Positions 17,226 to 25,273 of a stretch of DNA of 64,000 bases are shown here, piece by piece. Source of the stretch: Naasia sp. (GTDB lineage Bacteria; Actinomycetota; Actinomycetes; Actinomycetales; Microbacteriaceae); assembly GCF_025465545.1 (NCBI RefSeq), contig NZ_JAODMK010000015.1, forward strand, positions 1-64,000, written 5' to 3'. Position numbers and translations under genes: made by a program. The notes beneath the pieces are model-generated. The model had not been told where the DNA came from. It saw nothing but the letters and a program-made list of their open reading frames with translations, and did no database searches. Every line of letters starts with the position of its first letter. Within the stretch, counting starts at the first letter, position 1.

Positions 17226-17822
17226 GTGGGCATTTTCTCCCCCGGATTCTCCGGCCGGAGCCGGGAGCGCAATCCCGAGCTCCCGCCCGGACAGTACCTC
17301 GAGACGGGCTTCCCCGTGCTGACGGCCGGGCCGACGCCGCGGATCGACAAGCGCGACTGGGAGTTCAGCGTGGTCAGCGAGACGGGCGAGCGGCGCTCCT
17401 GGGACTGGCAGGCGATGCTCGACCTCGGGGCGGAGGACGTCGCGACCGACATCCACTGCGTGACCGCGTGGTCGAAGCTCGGCACCCACTGGCGCGGTGT
17501 CCCCATCGACCGCTTCCTCGACGCCGTCGACACGAACGCGGAGTACCTGATGGCGCACAGCTACGGCGGGTACACCACCAACATGCCGCTCGAGGAGATC
17601 AAGGGGCGCGCCTGGCTCGCCTACGAGTTCGAGGGCGAGGACCTCGACCCCGAGCACGGCGGACCGGCTCGGCTGCTCGTCCCGCACCTCTACCTCTGGA
17701 AGAGCGCCAAATGGGTCAACAGCCTCCAGCTGATGGCCGCCGATGCGCCCGGGTTCTGGGAGCAGAACGGCTACAGCATGCACGGCGACCCCTGGCTCGA
17801 GGAGCGGTACTGGGGCTCGTGA
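17226..17822 (+). CDS. Sulfite-oxidase-fold molybdopterin oxidoreductase
   Basis: Small cytoplasmic molybdoenzyme of 198 aa with only the SUOX/YedY-type molybdopterin domain. The metal-ligating Cys is probably Cys78 in DIHCVTAWSKLGTHWRGV, the family signature. Other conserved stretches are YGGYTTNMPLEEIKG and the lysine-rich LVPHLYLWKSAKWVN. There is no Tat signal, haem domain or dimerisation domain, so it differs from both YedY and classical sulfite oxidase. The GTG at 17226 is the start. The flavin reductase overlaps its stop by GTGA, which suggests an electron-transfer pair. The substrate is unknown. Confidence 0.88.
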   Translation: MGIFSPGFSGRSRERNPELPPGQYLETGFPVLTAGPTPRIDKRDWEFSVVSETGERRSWDWQAMLDLGAEDVATDIHCVTAWSKLGTHWRGVPIDRFLDAVDTNAEYLMAHSYGGYTTNMPLEEIKGRAWLAYEFEGEDLDPEHGGPARLLVPHLYLWKSAKWVNSLQLMAADAPGFWEQNGYSMHGDPWLEERYWGS

Positions 17823-18574
17823 GCGGCGCGCTCGGCGGGCCTCCTGCGGGCCCCGTCCGCTGGGTGCCGGCGACGGTCACGGCCGCCTGGATGGAGACTC
17901 CCGGCTCGCGCTCGCTGCTTCTGGACGCCCCGGAACTGGCCCCGGCGCTCGCGGGGCAGCATGTGGACATCCGGCTGACCGCGCCCGACGGCTACACCGC
18001 CCAGCGCTCCTACTCGCTCGCCTCCCCCGCGGGCGCCGAGCAGCTGCAGGTCACGGTGGACAGGATGCCCGACGGCGAGGTCTCGCCCTACCTCGTGGAC
18101 GGCCTCGAGGTGGGCGACTCGATCGAGGTGCGCGGTCCCATCGGCGGGTGGTTCGTCTGGCGCCCGGAGCAGACTGAGCCGGTCCAGCTGCTCGCCGGCG
18201 GCTCCGGTGTCGTGCCGATGATGTCGATGATCCGCACCCACGCGGCGTCGGGCAGCACCGCGCCCCTCCGGCTGCTCTACTCGGTGCGGACTCCGGCCGG
18301 CCGCTTCTACACCGAGGAGCTCGACCGGCTCGCGGCGGACGGCGTCGTCGACCTGCAGTACGTGTTCACCCGGGAGACGCCGCCCGAGTGGCCGCGGCAG
18401 GCCGGCCGGCTGACGCCCGCGCTCGTGATGGAATTCGGCATCGTGGCCGCCGATGCCCCGTCGGTGTACGTCTGCGGGCCGACGCCGTTCGTGGAGTCGG
18501 TGGCCGACGCGCTGGTGCGGCTGGGGCACGACCCGTCGCGGGTGCGGACCGAGCGGTTCGGCGCCTCCGGCTGA
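17819..18574 (+). CDS. FAD/NAD(P)-binding ferredoxin-reductase-type oxidoreductase
   Basis: Flavin reductase of 251 aa. The FAD-binding barrel has GQHVDIRLTAPDGYTAQRSY followed by SLAS (the RxYS flavin motif). The NAD(P)-binding domain has LAGGSGVVPMMSMIRTH and the C-terminal VYVCGPTPFVESVADAL. There is no 2Fe-2S domain. The GTG start overlaps the molybdoenzyme stop, so it probably passes electrons between NAD(P)H and that enzyme. Such SUOX-plus-reductase pairs recur in actinobacteria, but their reaction has not been settled as far as I know. Confidence 0.87.
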   Translation: MSGALGGPPAGPVRWVPATVTAAWMETPGSRSLLLDAPELAPALAGQHVDIRLTAPDGYTAQRSYSLASPAGAEQLQVTVDRMPDGEVSPYLVDGLEVGDSIEVRGPIGGWFVWRPEQTEPVQLLAGGSGVVPMMSMIRTHAASGSTAPLRLLYSVRTPAGRFYTEELDRLAADGVVDLQYVFTRETPPEWPRQAGRLTPALVMEFGIVAADAPSVYVCGPTPFVESVADALVRLGHDPSRVRTERFGASG

Positions 18575-18614
18575 CCGGCGTGCCACGTTCGGCGCTTCGG
18601 CCCGCCGCGAAGGG

Positions 18615-20069
18615 CTAGGCCTTCATCTCCTCTTTCACCTTGGAGAGCGGGTCCGCGAGATCCTCGAGCGACTTCCGTTCCGCCGCGACGCCGAGGAACG
18701 CCGCGACCACGCCCCCGAGAATCATGATCGCCGCTCCGACCAGATAGCCGATGGTGAGTGGGCCGCGGTCGTTGCCCTCGCCGATCAGGATGCCGTAGAG
18801 CAGCGGGGCCACCGCGCCGAAGATCTGGCCCACCGCGAACACGTAGGAGATCACCTGGCTGCGCAGCTCCAGGGGGAAGATCTCGCTCACCGTGAGGTAC
18901 GCGGCGGACGCTCCGGCCGAGGCGAAGAAGAACGCCACGCACCAGAACACCGTCTGCCAGATCGCGTCGATCGCTCCGATGTTGAACAGGATGGCCGAGA
19001 TCGCGAGTACCACGCCCGAGGTCACGTAGGTGAGGCAGATCATCTGCCGGCGACCCCAGGTGTCGAACAGGTGGCCGAGGAGGAGCGGCCCGAGCAGGTT
19101 GCCGATCGCGAAGGGGAAGAAGTAGGCGGCCGTCTGCTCGACGCCGTAGAAGTTCGTGAGCACGAGCGCGTAGGTGAAGAAGATCGCGTTGTAGAGGAAG
19201 GACTGCGTGATCATCATGGTCAGCCCCAGGATGATGCGCTTGGGGTAGTCCTTGAACAGCACCCGCGCGATCACGAGGAACGGGATGCTGTCCATCGCCT
19301 GCACCGTGATCGACTTGTCCGCCGGGACGTCCTCCAGCGTCACGCCTTCCGCCCTCACCCGCCGCTCGATCTCGTCGACGGTGCGCTCCGCCTCCTCCTC
19401 GCGGCCGTGCGTCATCAGCCAGCGCGGGCTCTCGGGGATGTGCCGGCGAAGGAAGATGATCGCGATGCCCAGCACCGGGCCGATGAAGAACGCGAGGCGC
19501 CAGCCCCAGGCCTGGTCGATGAAGTCCGGGTTGAGGAAGAACAGGTTGGCGAAGGCGCCGAGGGCGGCGCCGCCCCAGTAGGTGCCGTTGATCATGATGT
19601 CGATCCGGCCCCGGAAGCGGGCCGGGATGAGCTCATCGATCGCGGAGTTGATGGCCGCGTATTCGCCGCCGATGCCGAGTCCGGCGACGAACCGGAAGAT
19701 GTAGAGGAACCACGGCGCGAAGGCGAGGCCCGCGATGCCGCTGCCGACGAGGTAGATCGCGAGCGTCAGGATGAACAGCTTCTTGCGGCCGAGCTTGTCG
19801 GCCAGCCGACCGAAGAACAGGGCACCGACCACCTGGCCGATCAGGTACACGGTTCCCGCGAGGCCGACCTCCGCCGAGGTCATGTCGAGGGCCTTCTGAT
19901 ACCCCGCGGCCGCCACGATCTGGATCTCGAGCCCGTCGAGGATCCAGGACACCCCGAGACCCACGATCACCGACCAGTGGAATCGGGTCCACGGCAGGCG
20001 GTCCATCCTGGCCGGAACGAGGCTGGCGTGCGGGCCGCGGTTCAGGGCGGTGGCCAGGCGAGATGCCAT
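18615..20069 (-). CDS. MFS transporter of the metabolite:H+ symporter / sugar-porter type
   Basis: Twelve-helix major facilitator of 484 aa. The inter-helix loop motif is GRLADKLGRKKLFILTLAIY and its second-half counterpart GHLFDTWGRRQMICLTY. FVAGLGIGGEYAAINSAIDE lies on helix 4 and PESPRWLMTHGREEEAERTV follows helix 6. This last motif is typical of sugar and aromatic-acid symporters. A hydrophilic C-terminus ends in KVKEEMKA. Substrate is unknown; aromatic acids are possible given the catabolic block downstream, but sugars or other organic acids fit as well. It converges on the flavin reductase gene. Confidence 0.85.
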   Translation of the reverse strand: MASRLATALNRGPHASLVPARMDRLPWTRFHWSVIVGLGVSWILDGLEIQIVAAAGYQKALDMTSAEVGLAGTVYLIGQVVGALFFGRLADKLGRKKLFILTLAIYLVGSGIAGLAFAPWFLYIFRFVAGLGIGGEYAAINSAIDELIPARFRGRIDIMINGTYWGGAALGAFANLFFLNPDFIDQAWGWRLAFFIGPVLGIAIIFLRRHIPESPRWLMTHGREEEAERTVDEIERRVRAEGVTLEDVPADKSITVQAMDSIPFLVIARVLFKDYPKRIILGLTMMITQSFLYNAIFFTYALVLTNFYGVEQTAAYFFPFAIGNLLGPLLLGHLFDTWGRRQMICLTYVTSGVVLAISAILFNIGAIDAIWQTVFWCVAFFFASAGASAAYLTVSEIFPLELRSQVISYVFAVGQIFGAVAPLLYGILIGEGNDRGPLTIGYLVGAAIMILGGVVAAFLGVAAERKSLEDLADPLSKVKEEMKA

Positions 20070-20236
20070 TTCAGACTCCCTCGTTGGGCGGCGACGGAGC
20101 CGCTCCGAGGCGGCACGTTACTCCTTCGAGGCCGCGCCCCATATCCCCTTCCGCGGGGTTGCTCCCGAGGCGCAGAACCGGTATTCGCGCCTGTCCTGAG
20201 CTTCGCTGCCGGGCCTCCCGCCCGCCGCTGAGGAGG

Positions 20237-20626
20237 TCAGTGCCTGCTGAAGAAGGTCGGCCGCACCACGATGATCACCCGGTCCGCGGAGTCGGGCGGC
20301 GGAGTCTGCTCGGGGTTGCCGTAGCGCTTGCCGAGGACCACATAGAACGCGCCCGTCGGGTCCTCCTCCACCCGGTCGACCTCGCCGCGGACCTCGAGGT
20401 ACCGGAGGGTGTCGTCGGGGTCGACGATCGTGAAGGCGAGCCGGGGCTCGTCCTCCAGATCCCTCAGCTTCCGGCGGTAGGTCGTATGGGTGAAGCGCAG
20501 GAACTCTCCGTCCCACTGGAACCACATGGGCGTGGCGCTCGGTCCGCCCTCCCGGCGGACGGTGGCGAGGACGCCGACGATCGGGCGGTCGAGGAGGTCT
20601 TCGAATCCTTCAGGGGTGCTGGCCAT
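20237..20626 (-). CDS. PPOX-class split-barrel flavin/F420-type oxidoreductase
   Basis: Split-beta-barrel protein of 129 aa of the pyridoxamine-phosphate-oxidase-like superfamily. Landmarks are VGVLATVRREGGPSATPMWF near the N-terminus, a basic THTTYRRKLRDLEDEPRLAF for cofactor phosphate contacts, and VRGEVDRVEEDPTGAF. Actinobacterial members of this size often use F420 and act on diverse unsaturated substrates. The actual cofactor and substrate cannot be decided here. It lies downstream of ramB on the same strand, separated from it by a strong stem-loop. Confidence 0.8.
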   Translation of the reverse strand: MASTPEGFEDLLDRPIVGVLATVRREGGPSATPMWFQWDGEFLRFTHTTYRRKLRDLEDEPRLAFTIVDPDDTLRYLEVRGEVDRVEEDPTGAFYVVLGKRYGNPEQTPPPDSADRVIIVVRPTFFSRH

Positions 20627-20689
20627 GACCCGAGCCTAGGAGAGGCGCGCGGAGTCACCGTCGCTCCTGAACTAGCGAGTGCGCCCCCA

Positions 20690-20729
20690 GACGCCGAGCG
20701 CGCCGTGGGCACGGGGCGCGCTCGGTGTC
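20690..20729 (-). terminator. Stem-loop downstream of ramB
   Basis: Fifteen base pairs (one G-U) with a ten-base loop: GACGCCGAGCGCGCC pairs with GGCGCGCTCGGTGTC. It starts 30 bases after the ramB stop. There is no U-tract. It probably ends or attenuates the ramB transcript before the PPOX gene. Confidence 0.6.
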
Positions 20730-20758
20730 TCGGGGCGCAGTCGGTGTCGGGCCGGTGC

Positions 20759-22183
20759 TCACTGACCCGAATGCGCCTCGAGGAACTCGTAGACCTCCAG
20801 GTCGTCGACGCCCGGGAAGGTCCCCGCGGGCAGTGGCGACAGGATGTGGGCGTGCACCTTGGCGCTCGGCCAGGCGCGTCCCGCCCACCGGTCCGCCAGC
20901 TCGGCGCTGTGCTCGTCGCGCAGCGCCGCAGGGCGGGTGGCGTCGGCCCGGACCTTCGTGTCGCGCCCGCGGAACCACTTCGAGTCGGCGAAGCGGACCC
21001 CGACGCTGATCGAGAACTGCTCGGCCGAGGTGGTCCCCGTCTGGGTGGAGCACCAGAAGGTGCCGGCGGGAGTGTCGGTGATCTGATGGAACTCGGTGGT
21101 CCGGTTGGTGCGCTCGAATGAGGCCCGGGCGGCCCAGGCGCGCGGCACCAGCTGCCCCTCGACGGAGCCGCTCACGTCCGTCGGCATGGGCAGCCCATCG
21201 TTCTCGTATGCCTTGTAGATGGCGCCGTCATCGCCGACCCGCAGGAAGTGCACGTGCAGGCCGAGGTGCACGGTCGCGAGGTTGAGGAAGCGCATCGCCG
21301 CCGCCTCGTGGGTCACGCCGAACGCGTCACGGAAGTCCTCGATGGCGAGGTCGCGGCCCTTCTTCCGGTCCGTGAGGAACGCAGCGCTGGCGGGCTCCGG
21401 CATCAGGCAGGCCCCCGCGAAGTAGTTGATCTGCAGGCGCTGGAACAGGAACTCGGCATAGCTCGACGGCTCGCGGTGGCCGAGGACCCGGTGCGCCATC
21501 GCCTGCAGGGCCAGGCCGCGCAGGCCGTGCCCGCCGGGGATGGAGGCCGGCGGGAGGTAGATCCGCCCGTTCTCGAGGTCGGTCACCGACCGGGTGGAGT
21601 GCGGCAGGTCGTTGACGTGGATGATCTCGAGGCCGAGGTGGCGCGCCATCCTCGCCACGTCGTGATGGGTCAGCGCCCCACGCTCGTGCCCCACGACAGC
21701 GAGCAGCTTCAGCGCCTCCTCCTCGAGGTCCGGCCAGTGGTGGTCGAGCAGGCGCTGGCGGAGCCGCAGCTCGGTGTTCGCGCGGCGCGCCTCCTCAGGG
21801 GTCGCTATGGCCTCCGTCGCGCGCCGCACCAGCTCCCGATGCAGGCCCACGAGGGACTCGAGGACCGCCTGCGTCATCGCCTTGCCCACCGGCACGCGGG
21901 GCAGGCCGAGGCCCGCATAGAGCGCGCCCTGCTGCGCCCGCTCCAATTCGATCTCCAGCGCGGTCCGCTGATCCGGCGGCTCCGCCTCGAGCAGCTCCGC
22001 GATTCCCACCCCGAGCTCGGTCGCGAGGGACTGCAGCTGCGACAGCCGCGGCTCGCGCTTGCCGTTCTCGAGGAGGGAGAGCTGACTGACGGCCAGCCCC
22101 ACCCGGCCGCCGAGCTCCTCGAGGGTGAGCCCGCGCTGCCGGCGGAAGTGGCGCAGGCGACGCCCGACGACCAGAAGGTCCAC
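20759..22183 (-). CDS. ramB: RamB-type transcriptional regulator (XRE HTH + ImmA/IrrE-like + short-chain fatty acyl domain)
   Basis: Regulator of 474 aa. An XRE helix-turn-helix (RRQRGLTLEELGGRVGLAVS then QLSLLENGKREP) occupies about residues 8-65. A middle ImmA/IrrE-like region has a degenerate zinc motif (ALQAMAHRVLGH), and a C-terminal RamB-specific domain follows. In corynebacteria RamB controls acetate, glyoxylate and anaplerotic genes. The start is GTG at 22183 (AGAGGGAG six bases in front) rather than an upstream TTG. The shorter form matches the family length. It is divergent from pckG with a palindromic operator candidate between them, which suggests direct control of gluconeogenesis. 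Confidence 0.87.
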   Translation of the reverse strand: MDLLVVGRRLRHFRRQRGLTLEELGGRVGLAVSQLSLLENGKREPRLSQLQSLATELGVGIAELLEAEPPDQRTALEIELERAQQGALYAGLGLPRVPVGKAMTQAVLESLVGLHRELVRRATEAIATPEEARRANTELRLRQRLLDHHWPDLEEEALKLLAVVGHERGALTHHDVARMARHLGLEIIHVNDLPHSTRSVTDLENGRIYLPPASIPGGHGLRGLALQAMAHRVLGHREPSSYAEFLFQRLQINYFAGACLMPEPASAAFLTDRKKGRDLAIEDFRDAFGVTHEAAAMRFLNLATVHLGLHVHFLRVGDDGAIYKAYENDGLPMPTDVSGSVEGQLVPRAWAARASFERTNRTTEFHQITDTPAGTFWCSTQTGTTSAEQFSISVGVRFADSKWFRGRDTKVRADATRPAALRDEHSAELADRWAGRAWPSAKVHAHILSPLPAGTFPGVDDLEVYEFLEAHSGQ

Positions 22184-22199
22184 GATCTTCTCCCTCTGA

Positions 22200-22218
22200 G
22201 AAATATGCGGCAATTTTC
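22200..22218. promoter_or_regulatory. Palindromic operator candidate between ramB and pckG
   Basis: On the minus strand the site reads GAAAATTGCCGCATATTTC, a 19-bp dyad of the form GAAA-N2-TGC-N-GCA-N2-TTTC. It lies 17 bases in front of the ramB GTG and about 70 bases in front of the pckG ATG. It is the only strong symmetry in this AT-richer spacer. RamB is the obvious candidate ligand. Confidence 0.5.
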
Positions 22219-22286
22219 ATGAGGCTAGGGGAGAAACAATCGCGTCGGCAACCGCAGGATCTAATCAGCCGCCCGGAAGGACTTCC

Positions 22287-24140
22287 ATGACCATGACGCT
22301 TCCCTTCTCCCCCACCCGTCCCGTTGCCCCCCTCGCGGGTCCCACCCTCAGCCCCAGCGTGAACGCCTGGGTCGCCGAGATGCGGGATCTGCTCCAGCCT
22401 GACGAGGTGCACTGGTGCTCCGGGACCGCCGCCGAGTTCGACCAGCTGACGAAGCAGATGGTGCGGGAGGGCTCCCTGATCCGCCTCAACCCGGAGTGGC
22501 GGCCCAATTCGTTCCTCGCCCGCAGCGATCCCCGGGACGTGGCGCGCAGCGAGGAGAGCACGTTCATCTGCTCCCGCCGCCCTGAGGACGCCGGCGTCAC
22601 CAACAATTGGCGCGCCCCGGCGACGATGAAGGCGAAGCTCACCGAGCTCTTCCGAGGGTCCATGCGCGGCCGGACCATGTACGTCGTCCCGTTCTCGATG
22701 GGTCCGCTCGGCAGCTCGCTGTCGAAGCTCGGCGTCCAGATAACCGACTCCCCCTACGCCGTCATCTCGATGCAGATCATGACGCGGATGGGCGCAGAGG
22801 CCGTCCGCCAGCTCGGACCCGACACGGAGTGGGTGGCGGCGCTGCACTCCGTCGGCAGCCCCCTGGTGGACGACGCGGGCGTCCGCCGGGAGGACGTGGC
22901 GTGGCCCTGCAGCGACACCAAGTACATCGCCCACTTCCCGGAGACGCGCGAGATCTGGTCGTACGGCTCCGGCTACGGCGGCAACTCCCTGCTCGGCAAG
23001 AAGTGCTTCGCCCTGCGCATCGCCTCGGTCATCGCCCGCGACGAGGGCTGGCTCGCCGAGCACATGCTGATCATCAAGGCGACCTCGCCCGAGGGAGTCA
23101 CCCGTCACCTCGCGGCCGCATTCCCGTCGGCCTGCGGCAAGACGAACTTCGCGATGCTCCAGCCGACCCTGCCCGGCTGGAAGGTCGAGACCATCGGCGA
23201 CGACATCGCCTGGCTCCGCCCCGACGACGACGGCCGGCTCCGCGCCATCAACCCCGAGCGCGGCTTCTTCGGTGTCGCGCCCGGCACCGGCGAGGCCACC
23301 AACCCGACCGCGGTCGCCACCATCTGGGGCAACACCATCTTCACCAACGTGGCTCTCGCCGAAGACGGCGACGTGTGGTGGGAGGGGCTCACGGACCGTG
23401 CGCCGAAGGGCCTCGTGGACTGGGAGGGCAACCCTTGGACGGCGGGAGAGCCGGCGACCGCGGCGCACCCGAACGGCCGCTTCACCGTCCCCGCCGAGCA
23501 GTGCCCCAGCATCGCGGACGAGTGGAACGACCCGAAGGGCGTCGTCATCGACGCCATCCTCTTCGGCGGCCGCCGCGCGACGAACATCCCGCTCGTCTGC
23601 GAGGCCACCGACTGGGAGCACGGCGTGTTCCTCGGCGCCACGCTCGCGAGCGAGCAGACGGCCGCCGCCGAAGGGCACGTCGGAACGCTGCGCTACGACC
23701 CGTTCGCGATGCTGCCCTTCTGCGGGTACGACATGGGCGACTACTGGCAGCACTGGCTGCAGATGGGCGAGCGGCTCGGCGAGCACGCCCCGCGCATCTT
23801 CCAGGTGAACTGGTTCCGCAAGGGCGCCGACGGCTCGTTCCTGTGGCCGGGCTACGGCGAGAACAGCCGGGTCCTGGACTGGATCATGCGGCGCTTGAAC
23901 GGCGAGGTCGGCACCGTCGCGAGCCCGGCCGGCGGGCTGCCCAAACGCGCCGAGTTCGCGCTCGCGGGCCTCGACCTGCCGACCGCCGCCTGGGACGAGC
24001 TGTTCCGGATCGATCCGGCGGCCTGGCTGCGCGAGTCGGAGCAGACCGCCGAGTTCTTCGATCGGGTCGGGGCCACCGTGCCGAAGGCCCTCCGGCTTCG
24101 GCTCACCCTGCTCCGCTGGGATCTCGTCTCCCGCCTCTGA
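22287..24140 (+). CDS. pckG: Phosphoenolpyruvate carboxykinase (GTP)
   Basis: Converts oxaloacetate and GTP to phosphoenolpyruvate, CO2 and GDP, the entry to gluconeogenesis; cytoplasmic, 617 aa, normal length. The P-loop is [12 protein letters not shown] near residue 285. Further family blocks are [45 protein letters not shown] and [20 protein letters not shown]. Such an enzyme would suit growth on aromatic acids, whose cleavage here would yield pyruvate and oxaloacetate. GGAAGGA precedes the ATG. A stem-loop follows the stop. Confidence 0.97.
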   Translation: MTMTLPFSPTRPVAPLAGPTLSPSVNAWVAEMRDLLQPDEVHWCSGTAAEFDQLTKQMVREGSLIRLNPEWRPNSFLARSDPRDVARSEESTFICSRRPEDAGVTNNWRAPATMKAKLTELFRGSMRGRTMYVVPFSMGPLGSSLSKLGVQITDSPYAVISMQIMTRMGAEAVRQLGPDTEWVAALHSVGSPLVDDAGVRREDVAWPCSDTKYIAHFPETREIWSYGSGYGGNSLLGKKCFALRIASVIARDEGWLAEHMLIIKATSPEGVTRHLAAAFPSACGKTNFAMLQPTLPGWKVETIGDDIAWLRPDDDGRLRAINPERGFFGVAPGTGEATNPTAVATIWGNTIFTNVALAEDGDVWWEGLTDRAPKGLVDWEGNPWTAGEPATAAHPNGRFTVPAEQCPSIADEWNDPKGVVIDAILFGGRRATNIPLVCEATDWEHGVFLGATLASEQTAAAEGHVGTLRYDPFAMLPFCGYDMGDYWQHWLQMGERLGEHAPRIFQVNWFRKGADGSFLWPGYGENSRVLDWIMRRLNGEVGTVASPAGGLPKRAEFALAGLDLPTAAWDELFRIDPAAWLRESEQTAEFFDRVGATVPKALRLRLTLLRWDLVSRL

Positions 24141-24161
24141 TCCGAGCGGGCCGCGGTACGG

Positions 24162-24203
24162 CCGGGCGCCGCCGCGCCGGGCGACCCCTGCGGCGGCGCC
24201 CGG
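24162..24203 (+). terminator. GC-rich stem-loop after pckG
   Basis: A perfect 14-bp stem (CCGGGCGCCGCCGC with GCGGCGGCGCCCGG) with a 14-base loop starts 21 bases after the pckG stop. It lies between convergent pckG and metF and could act on both transcripts. Confidence 0.65.
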
Positions 24204-24337
24204 CGAGTCAGGCGCCGCTGCGGTCCTCGCTGAGCTTGGAGAGCGCGCCGGCTGCGTCGGTGCTGCCCGCCGCCGACAAGAGCCTCAGCTCGCCGGCGTC
24301 CTGTCCTTCCCCCGCCAGCTCGACGAGCCGCCCTCCC

Positions 24338-25195
24338 TCAGTGGCCGGCCGCGAGGCGCTTCCGGTAGTCGCGGACCCAGATCGCGGTCGCCGGAACGCC
24401 GCCGAACGTGTAGAAGTGCAGCCTCACCACACCGTGCTGCTCCGGCGTCAGGCGAGCGGCCAGATCGCTGATGAACCTGTCCGGTCCGGCCGTGCCGAGC
24501 AGGTTCGTCAGCGAGAACCCGTACTTCTTGGCGATCCCCGCGCTCGAGGCGACACCGAAGCGGGACGCGAAGGTGATCAGACGCTTGATCCCGGCCGGTC
24601 CGGGCACGCCGATGCGGATCGGCAGGTCGACACCCCTCGAGCGCACGCCCTCGATCCAGTCGACCACCGGGTCCACGTCGAAGCTGAACTGGGTGAGGAT
24701 GGTGCCGGGCAGGCCCTGCTCGGAGAGCACCGCGAACTTGCCTTCGAGGGCCGCCCACAGCGCGTCCTCCTTGATGTCGGGGTGCCCCTCCGGGTATCCC
24801 GCGATCGAGACGTGCTTCACCCCGTACTGCTGGAGCAGCCCGGTCTTGATGACGTCCAGCGCGCCGTCATACGGGCCCTCGGGGGTGTGCGGATCTCCGC
24901 CCACACTGAAGACGTTCTCGCTGGCGCCCTCGGCCTGCAGGGCGGAGAGGAACTCCTCGAGCATCGCCTGACTCGCGATGCGGCGGGCAGAGATGTGCGG
25001 GACGGGAACCAGACCGGAGTCGAGCACCGCCCTCGCGGCGGTGACCCGCATGGCGAGGTCCTCGTTGCCGAGGAAGGTCACGTTCATCCTGGTGCCCGGC
25101 GGCAGATCGGCTGCCGCTTCCCGAAGGCCGGCGACATCCTTGCCGGTCATCTCCAGTGAGAAGTCCTCGAGCAGTTCGGCGGCGGTGATCGCCAT
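24338..25195 (-). CDS. metF: Methylenetetrahydrofolate reductase (MetF-type)
   Basis: Flavin-dependent TIM-barrel enzyme of 285 aa interconverting 5-methyl- and 5,10-methylene-tetrahydrofolate. Landmarks are VPHISARRIAS, NVFSVGGDPHTPEGPYDGA, SIAGYPEGHPDI and TQFSFDVDPVVDWIEGVRSR, plus PIRIGVPGPAG. It is the last gene of a leftward operon with two O-demethylases and purU. It probably runs here in the oxidative direction, returning methyl groups taken from methoxy-aromatics to the C1 pool. It is a catabolic metF rather than necessarily the methionine-synthesis copy. An open, codon-biased +1 frame continues about 45 codons past the stop (see findings). Confidence 0.9.
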   Translation of the reverse strand: MAITAAELLEDFSLEMTGKDVAGLREAAADLPPGTRMNVTFLGNEDLAMRVTAARAVLDSGLVPVPHISARRIASQAMLEEFLSALQAEGASENVFSVGGDPHTPEGPYDGALDVIKTGLLQQYGVKHVSIAGYPEGHPDIKEDALWAALEGKFAVLSEQGLPGTILTQFSFDVDPVVDWIEGVRSRGVDLPIRIGVPGPAGIKRLITFASRFGVASSAGIAKKYGFSLTNLLGTAGPDRFISDLAARLTPEQHGVVRLHFYTFGGVPATAIWVRDYRKRLAAGH

Positions 25196-25273
25196 CGATT
25201 CCCCTTCCTTCTGGCGCCACGGGAGCGCCGGTGGTTCCGATCGTGGTCGAGCGGACGTCCCGCCCGGGTCTTC

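Noticed and set aside
14246-17533. Very long open frame on the minus strand (over 1,000 codons)
   Set aside because: It runs antisense to or across moeA, moaC-mogA and moaE in a different frame, is Arg/Ala/Pro-rich without domain similarity, and is explained by GC-rich codon bias in the opposite strand.
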